From assembly GCF_030463535.1 (NCBI RefSeq), contig NC_132881.1, positions 43,077,344 to 43,141,343 of the forward strand: a DNA stretch of 64,000 nt, read 5' to 3'. Numbering within the stretch: the first letter of the stretch is position 1; each line of letters starts with the position of its first letter. The DNA is from Salminus brasiliensis. Lineage: Eukaryota > Chordata > Actinopteri > Characiformes > Bryconidae. This document shows, piece by piece, positions 48,301-61,508 of this stretch. The translations under genes were made by a program, and so were the position numbers. The notes under the pieces are model-generated. The model searched no databases and was not told the DNA's origin. It was given only the letters and a program-made list of their open reading frames with translations.

Positions 48301-51300
48301 GAGATGTCCCTGATCCGAGCCGATCTGACTTAGGATCGGGAGCCAAATTAGGTATTTTTAATGGGTCGGGTAGCCGTCTTTAAGGTTCCGAACTATTTTC
48401 AGTCCTTAGGTTTGCTGTAGCAGGGTGCCATCTGGCGTTAAGATACATGATCCTCAACTGCTGCAGAATTTAGAAATTAAGTTTTATTCAAACAGGAAAG
48501 TGTGGAGACGTTACCAGTTAGCAGCCAAAACAAAAACTTGAATTGGCTTCTAATGCTAACTCTCTATTCCACCTTAAACAGTGACACAGTTACAGTGTGT
48601 GTATTCCAACAGCCGAGCGTAACTGCTGTATTATTTAAGGTGGAGCAGAAAGTTCGGGGAAGAGGAAAACTTTAGCTTAGCGATAGCTCAGAGCCTCACT
48701 GTAAACGTGATATAGCATCAACCAACGGCTCCCAGAGCAGCAGGTAAAAAAATGAGTTAGTTAATCCATCAGAAGATCTAGAGGAACTTGAGCTTTGCAA
48801 CAACAAAGATGTTCTATCCCATTATCTCCATTTGGGAAGATCGAACGTTCCTCCCATCCCATCTTGGGAGGAATAACCCCTGGTTAGAAACCAAACTATG
48901 GTGTAGGTTCCCCAGTCCTTTTTTTAAACCAGGTCTGAGTTGTAAATGAACAGAGAGCTAAATGGTCAGGTGGGTCAGACAAACTGGACTTTAATATATT
49001 AAAAACTACAGAGTTTAAAACAGTCGTTTAAAAAATTGCTCCAAACAAAGTAGATCAGATTAGAATTTAGTCTGATTTATAGAAACTGGTACTAAAATAG
49101 AGATTTTACTGTTGTTTACTGTCATGTATTAGCACTTCTTACCAAAGAAAGACCACAAAGATCGGATCAATATCGTCCGATAGTCTGTGGTAAGGGACTC
49201 GGATTGGATCGCGGGGTTAAAAAAACTAGTCTCAGGTAATTGTAGTATAAATACACCAGTCTGGAAGGTCGGGCCATTGGTTAATCACTATTCTTGTCTA
49301 CAAATACACCATGAAGACGAAAGAACACTCCACACAGTCCCTGGAGCTCGGATAAATCCATCATTAAGAAACGGAAGGAATATGCGTAAATCTGCCTAGA
49401 GCAGGCCGTCCTCAAAAGCCGAGTGACCGTGCATGAAGGAGCCTAGTGAGGGAGGCCACAAAGACACCTAGGACGACTCTGAAGGAGTTGAGTTGAGTAA
49501 ACTGATGATGCTACTGCCATGCTTTATTAGTGGTGCAAAGGTGCCAATATCTTTGGCTTTGACTGATCCTTTTTAACACTGGGGGGCATTTTCTGATATA
49601 GTGCTTTTAGTCTCTCAGAAAACCCTACCTAGCAACACAAAATCGACAGACTACCATCAATCTAAAGTCTATAGCGATGGTTCGTTTAAACTTTGTTAGC
49701 CCTTTTACCTTATAGCAACTTTAAGATCATTCTGAAGCTCCAGACTGGACTGGGACAGGGAGAATGGGAGTTTGTCCTCCTTCAAAACTCTGAAAGAGCT
49801 GAAAACCTTCTGAAAATTTTCTACACATTATTTTTCACAGTTTTTTATATTGTATATCTCTACTTGTGAAGCGTCATTGGGTTTGTAAAAGGTTCTGTAT
49901 GAATTCAACTTCTCATTATAGTAGCCAGGGTAAAAGTCTTCCCTGATGTGGATGGTGTCTCTTTTGTTGCTCAGAAAAAGAAAACATAGCAGCCTTTCAG
50001 CGGCCCGTGTTTTCCCTCTCTGCTTTCAATCTGAAGGAGTAGAGGAATTTGACTGGCCTCCAAAAAGACCTGACTTCAACTTTCAGCTCTACCACTTAAG
50101 AGACTTAATTGCTCAACTGCAGTGACTAATGCTCCCTGATGCTTTCCAGGTTTAATAGAATGGGATCAGAGCAGCAATGTACTGACAAGTTCTCTGAAAG
50201 AGTTCAGGATGTTGAATATGTTGAATGAGTAGTGTCCACATACAGTGAACCAACCTAGCCGGATAAGGGCTAACATGCGATTCCTTCATGTCATGTATTG
50301 CTAAGCACTGTTTCTTGAGGAGCTGTTGGTGAATACATTTGGAGTGTCTACTGTGCATTGTTTTTGTATTCTGGCATGACCTAAAGGTTAGAGAAGGGGC
50401 CTCGCAACCGGATCCCCTGAGCCAACATGACGCTACCGAAGTGTCCTTGAGCAAGACACTTGACCCCAACTGCTCCTCTGGCTCGAGTGTGGGCTTTTGT
50501 AGCAACCCTAACAGACGAGCTCAGTTGAATATCATTCTGTATTATAAAGGAAGTGAGAACTATGCCCCTCTTCTCATCCAGTGAGAACAAGGCCAGCTGT
50601 GAGTACAGATGGCTGTGAAATTGTAGGAATTTCTAAATTCTAAATCTGGAGAATGATTGTATTATGAGTAATGCAGCTGTAAAAGGCAGAACACTGCTAA
50701 TCATTTGTACCCAGACTCTAAGCCCATTTAACACAATGCATGTGACTCATCTGTCACCCAGGATCACGGCCAATTTCCTTTAGACCTTTAGGCACTTGAC
50801 ACAGAGTAGGCATATATTGTCACAAAAACCTCATAAATTAGCAGACATTCAATTGATGTCAATGTAAAAAGATTTGATTCCAAGTCATTTTGGAGCATTT
50901 CTATTGGTCCATTCATCATGTTAGGAACAACTGTCAGGTGTTTTGTTATATATGGCTGTAAACTAAATCTATATCATGCCGTGCAGTTTAGAGAGCTGAA
51001 GCTCATCATGTAGGATATACAATAGATATCATATATGCGGTTTAACTTCTAGAGGTAAGGACTTGGACTTGAGTCAGACTAGATTCTCAAATTACAAAGA
51101 CTTGAGACTTGATTTAGTCTTCCTAAATTGACTTGTGGGTATGAGGACTTGATAAGGACTTGATGAGACTATGCTTCTGTGTTGCAGGGTCCTGCAAGAG
51201 ACCTACGTTGTTGGGAGCGTATATATATATATATAAACTACATAGCCAAAACACTAGTTGGCAGTGTGATTTCTATGCCACTGTGTTGACTTCCTTGGTG

Positions 51301-54300
51301 TACTACCTGGCAATAGCGCCTAAAACTCAGCGTTGATGTTGGAGTTGGAGGTAACAGCTGTTGAACAATAGCTGCTGTTAATTTGACAAAAAAATCTGCA
51401 AAAGTATAAAAGAGAGAAGACGTCGGATGAGATGTCCATACAGCTACTGAACCATATCAGTTTGTCCATCTGAAATGAAAAATTGGCAGTGAAGGTGTAA
51501 ATGCAATGCCACGCCATGTCACGTCATGTAGTTACATTTGTAGAGAGGTGTGGGGCAGTTTATGGTTGCGCAGGATACGGCGTAGGCTATGCAGCTACAT
51601 GGCACCTATGCTGTGCACACACCGTAGATTCAAGTCAGAATCATAAACTGACCTATAGGCCTTTTTTTGTATAGTATTTTCAGGTGAATCCTGTACTTAA
51701 CCCCTTACAAATACATGGCCTATAACACACTAAGGTGTATTATTCAGTAGCTACAAGGACTTCTGTACAAACTGGTGGGTCTACTCTTCGGTTATGGAAG
51801 TGTGCAATAAAAATGGCCATTTAAGGGGCTGAACTCTTACAGGAGATGAGTTCTTACAGGTACTCTTACTGAGATGTTCAAGTTTTGTGTGGTAATTTAA
51901 CCTAACCTAACCACCTAATTGTTTGGAAAATGACATAAAACATTAATGTGATGCCAGCCATTATTTAATTATGTTTAAAGCTTTAGTAATGCCCATTTCA
52001 GATCTGCTTTGTAGTCTGCAGCAGCTTCCTTGGGCTAATTCACAGTTTCCAGTTTTTCTCCAAAGCTGCTTTAAATTTTCGGCATAAGTTCAAGTCAAAC
52101 CAGATCTAACTGCTCTACATCAGTTCCAGATGCTCTGTTGCCAGTAGGTTCCAGTAACAAGGTGCCAACAACTTCCCGGAAGGGTCAAGGTGACTATTAG
52201 AGAAGAAGAAGAAATGCAGGCAGTGAGATGTCTGCATATATCTGAGGTATAGTATAGCCATACAGAAAGACTGATACACTGACAGACATATAGATTTTGT
52301 CTTGTTTGAATCAGCAATCTAATACAACTTGAAACGTTGCAAACACCCTTAGGCCAATATGACTAAACTGTAAGTCACCCTGGATAAGAATGTCTGCCAA
52401 TGGAATGAAAATTCCAGTGATGTTAAATCATTACTGCCACATCTTCCCTGGGCTGGCTCGGCCCTCACCAGTCTCCTCCCATGTGTCCTCACTATTCCTG
52501 CCTTGTTATTACTACTGCTGTGGAGGACTAGGGTTGGTGTGGTGCAACAGATAACACCACTACCTGCCAGTGAGCTACTACACCACATGGGAGACTGGGG
52601 TTTGATTTCTCGTCTGGGTGACTATGCTGCGCCAGTCCCTAACACTATATTGGTCCACCTTTGTAATATAAGTTACCTTGTTAGTTGCTCTGGATAAGAG
52701 CATCAGCTAAATGCCATAAAATGTAAAATGTACTAGGTCTCAAAGAAAGATCTTTCTTAACTCCACCCTCTGAGTGTATGACACCAGGGAAAGCAATAAC
52801 ACAGTGATCTTGGGATGTCCTGGTCCAGTTTTTCTGCCCCTTGATCCAAACAGAGTACCTTAACGCTGAGCGGTGGCCAAAACCACCAACGAATACCTGC
52901 TCCTGCCCACATGTAAAGTGTGCATAATGCATAAAAAATAGGTTAAGTATTAGATAAACAATTAAAAAGCAAAAAAGAAAATCCCCTCAACAAGCAAACA
53001 AAGCAACCAAAAAGCCTATTTTCTGCCGCTGGTTCAGCTTCCAAGCCTTTTGGATTTATACACCAGTCGCTGTCTGAGGAAGTCAAAAAGGATTATTAAG
53101 GACTCCACCCACCCAAGCCACTGCCTGTTCTCACAGCTGCCCAGCGGCAGGAGGTACAGAAACATCAAGACCAGAACCAGTCAGTTCAAAGACAGCTTCT
53201 ACCCTCAAGCCATCAGGCTTCTGAACAGACAATAGCGCAGAAGAGCCTTGCGGTCCATAGTCACAATCTCATCTGTATCATCACACTTCCACCACATACA
53301 AACACACTCTGCTCCCTGAACTTACTACTCAGTCACACTGCCCCCACAAAGACTCCTCCCCACCCACACTACACCTGAATTCATACCCATCCAGTGCCTT
53401 TTGTAAATTATGTGAACATTACAGATTATATCAAACCTTTATATATTATATTATTATATGTGGGAGACTGGGGTTCGATTCCCAGTCTGGGTGACTGTGC
53501 TGAGCTACACCAATAAGAGTCCTTGGGCAAGACTCCTAACACTACACTGTCCCACCTCTGTAAGTCGCTCTGGATAAGGACGTCTGCTAAATGCCATAAA
53601 TGTAAATGTAAATGTAAATATTAAACTTTAGCTTTAAATATTGTAATAGAGAGTATGTATAATGTGTGTATATGTGTAGTAGAAGTTACTGTGTCAATAC
53701 TTTTACCAAAGTGAGGGACTGTAGTTTGTCCCTCACCTTAACACCTGTGTAATGTGACGTGACAATAAACTTGATTTGATTTTGATTTGAAAGTGCATAA
53801 ATAGTCCCACCAGTTTGTACAGAAGTCCATCTACTGGCAAATACAGCTTAGGGTGTAATAAGACCTACTGCATTAAGGGGTTACTTTTTTTGTCATACTT
53901 GTGGTCAATTAGCTACTTAATTAATGTGGATTATTTCACTATGGGCTTTTTAACAGTTTACACCCCCAATTATGCACTGTGATTGGATTGCACTGAATTA
54001 TCCACAGCGTTGTAGAACCGGCAGTTCCTCTAAACTGTTCACAGTCTCCGGGAGCAGGACAGTTCTGATGAGAAGTTTACAGGAAGTAAAATGGAAATGA
54101 GGTATGTGTTGGTGTGTTGTTTACACGGGACAGTAAAATCGGATCTCATCTAGTCACACTGGGGGCGCAGTTTAGTGTAAACAGAACCAGGTCAAAGTAG
54201 ATCCAGATACTATGCAGAAACCCAATGTGTAAACAGACCCTATAAAAGAGTTCTGCAGAGAGGACTTTGGCAATCTTTAGAGATCCTACCGATTTATTAG

Positions 54301-57300
54301 CTGAGACTGTTGGACTGACAGCTTAGTTGACTTTAGACTATCGAGATCCATTCGTTTGCATCTATGGAACATTTTATAGATTATTTACAGATCCAATCAA
54401 TTTAGTATGATCACTGTAATCAAATATGCTCAAACAGATAAATTATCTGTCATCAGACTGTAAATAATCACAACCGCTCCTTGCATAAATGTCCAATAGC
54501 TTTAAGTCTGTTGGGGTAATTGTCTACCAGCTGTGCTCACTGTTTGGGAGTGATTTGCTGTACCCGTTCTTCCTGGCAGACTTGCTTTAGGCTTTGCTGG
54601 ATAACGCTTGTTCAAATAAGCCTTTCAAATAGATCCTCAATTTGACTGAGATCTAGATCTGGATGACCAAAGAAGAACATTCCTCTTTTATTTTTTTAAC
54701 CACTCATGTATTGTTTGGGCTTGTTTGGGTGTTTTTCCGTGCTTGGGATCACTATAGTTTTTATGAACTCACTGTGCAGTATTAGGTTTGCACCAGGATT
54801 TTCCAAAAACAGTTCATTTGTATCTTCCCGGATCACAAACCCTTGACCACATTTGACCTGGGTCAGTCAGACACTCCAGATGGTCTCTGATGCATATATG
54901 TAATCACTAATGGATTTCTAGCCATTCTACCTTCACCTCCCTAAGGTGACTTTACATTGCATCTCTTAGGCCTCTCTACCCAGCTACCCACCCTGCACCA
55001 CCAAATCTCAAAAAGAGATGTTGGGCTGGTGTTTCGTCCGTCTACATTTGGTCTAACTTTGGTCTAACTTTAGCCCAAAGTGGACGTCTTTTTCGTACCA
55101 CATATAGCCCTGATATAGGCATGAAAAAAACTGAATGAAACCGGCTAGTGCAAACCCAGACTAGTCTTTCTAGTAATTGCTGCTATTCAGAAATGTCATA
55201 TAATGATATACTGGCCATCGCCCAATACAGCATGTTGAATTTAGGCATATACAGTGGGGGGGGGGGGAGTATTTCGTCAGTCACCAATTGTGCAAGTTCT
55301 CCCACTTAAAAAAGATGAGAGAGGCCTGTAATTGACATCGGTAGACCTCAACTATGAGAGACAAAATGAGAGAAAAAAAAATCAGAAAATCACACTGTCT
55401 GATTTTTAAAGAATTTATTTGCAAATAATGAAGGAAAATAAGTATTTGGTCAATGACAAAAGTTCATCTCAATACTTGTTATATGTTATATATCCTTGTA
55501 TAATGTTATATCTATGTTATGTCTTCACAAGGTTGGCACACACCGCCACGTTTCATCTTCAATGCCCTTGCTGATGGAAGGAGGTTTGTCAAAATCTCAC
55601 AATACATGGCCCCATTCATCCTTTCATGTACACGGACCAGTCGTCCTAGTCCCTTTGCAGAGAAACAGTCCCAAAGCATGATGTTGCCACCCCCATGCTT
55701 CACAGTTGGTATGGTGTTCTTTGGATGCAACTCAGCATTCACTCTCCTCCAAATATAACGAGTTGTGTTTGTACCAAGCAGTTCTACTTTGGTTTCATCT
55801 GACCATAAGACATTCTCCCAATACTCTACCGGAACATCCAAATGCTCTCTAGCAAACTTCAGACGCGCCCGGATATGTACTGGCTTAAGCAGGGGAACAC
55901 GTCTGGCACTGCAAGATCTGAGTCCCTGGCGGCGTAGTGTGTTACTGACGGTAGCCCTTGTAACGTTGGTCCCAGCTTTCTGCAGGTCATTCACTAGGTC
56001 CCCCTGTGTGGTTCTGGGATTTTTGCTCACTGTTCTTGTGATCATTTTGACCCCACGGGCTGAGATCTTGCGTGGAGCCCCTGATCGAGAGAGATTAGCA
56101 GTGGTCTTGTAGGTCTCCCATTTTCTGATTATTGCTCCCACAGTAGATTTCTTCACACCAAGCTGCTTGCCTATTGCAGATTCAGTCTTCCCAGCCTGGT
56201 GCAGGACTACAATTTTGTTTCTGGTGTCCTTCGACAGCTCTTTGGTCTTCACCATAGTGTAGTTTGGAGTGTGAATGTTTTAGGTTGTGGACAGGTGTCT
56301 TTTATACTGTTAACGAGTTCAAACAGGTGCCATTAATACAGGTAATGAGTGGAGGACAGAGAAACCTCTTAAAGAAATTACAGGTCTGTGACAGCCAGAA
56401 ATCTTGCTTGTTTGTAGGTGACAAAATACTTATTTTCCACCATTATTTGCAAATAAATTCTTTAAAAATCAGACAATGTGATTTTCAGATGTTTTTTCTC
56501 ATTTTGTCTCTCATAGTTGAGGTCTTCCTATGATGTCAATTACTGGCCTCTCTAATCTTTTTAAGTGGGAGAACTTGCACAATTGGTGACTGACTAAATA
56601 ATTTTTCCCCCACTGTATAGATGACTTTTTCTAGACGTATTTTCAAATCTGAAAAAGATGCCTTTCCAGCTTTTAATTTTCAACCAAATATCGACGTCTT
56701 TTCAATGTCTTTTCAGCGAGCTGTCGCTGGGTGGGTAAGGACTTAAAGCCATACTTGAAAGTGTATGTGTGTGTGTTTGTGTTTTTTTGATTGATTGATC
56801 TATTGTAAACCGTCCTTGGATTTGAAAATAATACCCAATTAAATTTTTTTATTTGTGAATTAGTCTCAGGCTAATTAGGGCAATGCAGCTACATGGTAAA
56901 ATACAGGTGTTTGCTGCATGGAAGAGTCTAGATTGCACAATATAGTAAGGTAAAATAATAATAATAGACCGGTTAATATGGGAGCACATCAAGGGTGTTA
57001 TATAGATTTTACACAGTGTATCATCCTTTATCTGAGACTGTGTGTGAGCGTGTGTGTCTTACCGTCTCCCACTGACAATGGGCTGCAGATTAGTGGGGTC
57101 ATCAGACGCTGCTTCAGTGATTCTGAAAGTGACTCTCTGTAGGTCAGAAATGCCCACCTCCATATCCTCCAGCATGCCAATCTCCTCACCTGACATACAC
57201 AGAGAGAGCAGTTAGAACTGCAGGATAACACACACACACAGGCTTACAGACCCTTACACACTAACATGAAAATTCCTAAAGACACATATACAGACAGACA

Positions 57301-60300
57301 CACATACCCAACACTAAGGAGTAAGAGTAGGTTTTTTTAAGTATGAGCTCATAGGCCTTGAGACATAGTGTAATTTTACGTTATTTGTGAAGAATAACCA
57401 GTAAATGTTGTCCATTCTACTCTCTTGGACAGAACGTGAAACATCCCATCACAAGCTAAAAGGCAACACTGATTTTTATGCATTTTGTCAGCCCCTCGGT
57501 ATCGCGCCCTCTCCCGGGGCGATTCCTAGCCGCTGCCCACAGGCTCATACAAGGACTTTTGTTTTGTGTTTCCATTCTGGTTTTGATTCATGGACTCGGT
57601 TCTTGTTCATTTGTGTTCATGTATGTTCGGTTCAGTGTTTTGTTCATGTTCACGTGTTTTGGTTCAGGTTTATTACGTCTTGCTTAGTTAATGTGTTGCA
57701 CCTGAGGCTGGGGGTACTTAAGTGGCGCCTACGCTCAGTTTGACGCAGAGAATTATATGGTTTATGGTTGTGGAACCTCGAGGTTGCCTGAGAGGTTCCC
57801 ATCTGTTTCCACGTAGTGTTTAGGCCAGCTTCGTCTCGACTCCATCATTTGCTAGCAATCCACCCGAAGGTTCGAGCTTCCAACGAGGTTCTCGATCCTG
57901 CTCTACTACTCACGTTCCGGCAGTTCCAGGTTGGGTCGGCCTAGCCGTCACTGTATTCATGTTTATGCCCTTTAGCTGCTGCATCGTCTGACCCTGCCTA
58001 ACCCGCCATAACACATCTAAACAGTTTCATATCTTATTCATACAGAGACAGAGATTCACCTTGTTTTTCTACCTTGAAAGTAGTGAAGTGACTCTTTAAT
58101 TCACACAAATTATGGCTTATTTTGCATAAAAAAATGACTGGCAGGGACAGCAACCAGGCTGAAGTACATGCCTATGCAAATAATTCCTTGTCTACAGTTC
58201 TAGAGTTACTGTCTAGAACAGGCCTGAGGACAACAAGGTGTGAAACTTCAGTGCAGAGTGCCAGATATCTGCTAATTGAGAGTTTGTGACAGTGAAATTA
58301 AGCCTAAACTGAAGTTAATGTGCCTGTTAGATAAGGGGCAGATCTGGAGGCTCACCGACATAAAGATTTCTGGTAAACTGAGATGTTGTTCTCATGTTTG
58401 CTCTCAGGTTTGACAAGGAGGGACAGAAGGGTGCTTAGGGTTTTTAGACAGTCTGTTAATGCGAGGCCTGCTGGAGTTAGGCCTGTCTGCACAGATCCCT
58501 TCCTAGACTCTACTTAAACCATTACATATTCATATTAACATGGCAATCCCAGATCTAATACCTGGTTAGACCCCCCCCCCCCCCCCCCCCGCCCCGATAA
58601 CACTTCTGACAATCTCAAATCTTCAGAGGTTAAATCTGGACATCTGAAATATTTTACATTGCTGTGTTTCACTTCATGCTTTTGTGTAATTAGTTTTGCC
58701 TCCCGGTGTCACAGAATGGGTTCCTTCCTCACTTGGAGCGAGGACACATGTCTCTGTATTGTGACAGTGTCCATTGTTTAAAGAGCTATATAAAGTACCT
58801 TTAACTTGGCTGCCATCTTTTTAAGCTGCTGGCTGTTTTCGTTTACAAAGAAAACAAAGGAAACACTGAATATCCGTTATTCTGCAGACAGTGTACTTCC
58901 TCTGTATTTTAACTGGGAAGCTATGGGAGACATTTTTATCCACTCTAAGCTTTAGTGTACGTCATTACATTTTTATAACAGGGTGACTAATAGGTTACAT
59001 ACCAGAATTAAAAGTTGTCACACTTCATGTGAGAAGCAGAGTTTAGTTTATGAAAACCCATAAATGACTAAACAGACTGAATGACAAAGGTAAAATGTAC
59101 AGATCTTTGTAAAAACTAGTCTCATCGTGTTTGCTATTTGCAAAGAGGAGGATATTTTAGCATTCCAGTCCTTGGCTCTGTCCTCTAGAACAGAGAGGTC
59201 AAACTGCTGTCCTCATTTGACCTGCCTTGATAATGAATAACTAATACATGCAGCGGTGCTGGAGTCTGGCTTTGTTTACATGGCAGGTTTCTTGGACAGA
59301 GCGTTCAGACTTCATGATACCTAATCAGAGCGTAGTCACTGAAGTTTATTGCATACAAGGCCAGACTAGGCCTTACATACAGTGTACAAACCCAGATGCA
59401 GCCCATGTTTAACTTCTCCTGGTCCCATCACTAATCCTAATAGACATCCATATTTGGGGCCAACATGGAACCCAGGGTCAAAACATTCTGGTTTCCAGTT
59501 GGGCTACCCATTAAGGCCCCACATAGATGTAGTTTTGGACATGTTAGCTGAGACCAGTCTTTATACTGGTGTTGGAGCACCTACAAGACTTCTGTAAGTC
59601 TCATAACCATCAGAAGTGTGATACTGAAGCCTAAGAGCCTAATATGATCAACTTTGACACAGTACCTATACTCACCTGGTCAGCAGACTGGTGTTTGGGT
59701 TTGTTCAGTAAAATTCAGAAACAGCTTTGTTGGTACATCTAGCATTTATCATCTATCATTCAGCCATGTCACTCCACTGTTGCGTTCTCTTCACTGGCTT
59801 CCTGTAGCTACTGCCCGCATCAGATTCAAAACCCTGATGCTGGTCTACAAAGCCAAGAACGGACCAGCCCCTCCGTACTTGATGGAAATAATCAAAAGCA
59901 GATCCGCACCAAAAGCCCTTCCAGCTTCAAGTACGGCTCGGCCTGACCCAACATCCCTCAACATCCACAGAACACAAGCGTCCAGGCTTTTTTCTGTCCT
60001 GCACCGAAGTGGTGGAACGAATTTCCCCTGGGTGTCTGAACAGCAGAGTGATGCTCGCTGTATTTAAACCCAGACTGAAGACCCTCCTCTTCCGAGAGTA
60101 CTTGGGCGAATAGCAGAGTGGTCTCCTTACTGTGTTTATTAGTGTCAACATTTTTTAGCCTATTCAAACTAGAAGAGGTTTTTCTTTGGTAAATAGCAAA
60201 GCACTTTGCTTTGTAAGTCGCTCTGGATAAGAGCATCTGCTAAATGCCTTAAATGTAAATGTAATAATCGGAGTGAATCAAGTTTATTAGGCTTTGTTAG

Positions 60301-61477
60301 GTTTTTTAAAGATCTCACAAGTATTTTTTAATACAGTAGACACTGTATTATAGTGAAATAATAAGTGAGTATTGGTCATATTAAGCCCTCAGGCTTCAGT
60401 ATCACACTTCGGATGCTTATAAGACTTACAGAACTCTTTTATGAGCTCCAACACCAGTGTAAAGACTGGTCTCAGCTAACATTTCCATAACAGTCTATGT
60501 AGGGCCTCCTGAATGTAGTAGCCCAACTAGGAACCAGAACGTTTTGTCCTCGAGCTCCACATATGGATGTCCATCAGGGTCAGTGGTGGGAGCAAGAGGA
60601 GTTAAACATGGGCTGCATCTGGGTTGTACACTGCATACATCGCCTAGTTGGGACTAGCTGCCTCATCAGACATCAGCGCCTAGCTGATGGAGCCCACTCA
60701 AGAGCCCATGCCCACCTGGAACTCACCTGGCCCACGTTCCACTCATGTCAGCCCCACATGAGCATGTTGGCTGGGGTGCTTCTTTTTTGTTTACCTTGTT
60801 TCTTGTTGTATTGTGATATTGGTCTGTTTCGGGTTTGGGTTGCTAGTGCAGTTTTCCCTTTGTGGATTGTCTTGTTCTAGATAAAGTCATCTGTGTTTGC
60901 AGTTTACCTCATTTTCCTTGTATTTTTAATATAATCTAAAAGTATTTGCCTGCCTTGTACTGACTCTCACATAAGACACAGCAACCAGTGAACCGACATC
61001 CTGACCACCGGAGGCTTACTGATGCGATTCATGGAGTTCCTACCTCACAACTTACAGAACATAAAGGATCTGCTGCTAACGCCTTGGAGCCACATACCAC
61101 AGGACATCTTCAGGTCAGATCTGTTGTGGTGGCATAATTCAATTCAATTAGGTTGGTGGTATTAATGTTATGGCTGATCAATGTACAATTTCCCATTCTA
61201 GAGCCCCTTTCAAACAAAAACAAACAAAAAGAACAGGGAATCGGTCGTACGCTACAGTCACAGAGGTCAGGACAATAACAGCAACAGTGTGTGACGTGTG
61301 GCTTGTGTGTGTGTGTGTGTGTGAAGTGTGTAATTGCATGCTCACTGTAGGTGCTGAGCAGACTCTCGAACTGGGCCACCACTCCCACTGAATGCAGCTG
61401 TCTGAGAAAGCCCTTATCCTCAATTCCGGCATAAAGCCGCATGACGAAACCGCAGGCCAAGGCAGCAAGCTGTGCAA

Positions 61478-61508
<31 letters not shown>

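Larger units (their letters stand above)
47570..57062 (-). other. inpp4b intron of 9.5 kb
   Basis: It holds a Tc1 relic interrupted by a hAT-like copy (48105-49610), a SINE-like tail (50390-50510), SINEs (52534, 53460), a LINE end (53050-53790), a possible DNA-transposon fossil (54470-54900) and a deleted Tc1 element (55252-56615). No extra exon is required, since the flanking exons join in phase. Confidence 0.6.
57190..61345 (-). other. inpp4b intron of 4.2 kb
   Basis: It holds a candidate solo LTR (57486-58013), a C run (58569-58590), and the foldback with an internal LINE (59376-60637). The right edge (61137-61190) has the end of the DNA-element family seen at 18.2 kb. Bases 58014-59370 are otherwise featureless. 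Confidence 0.6.
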
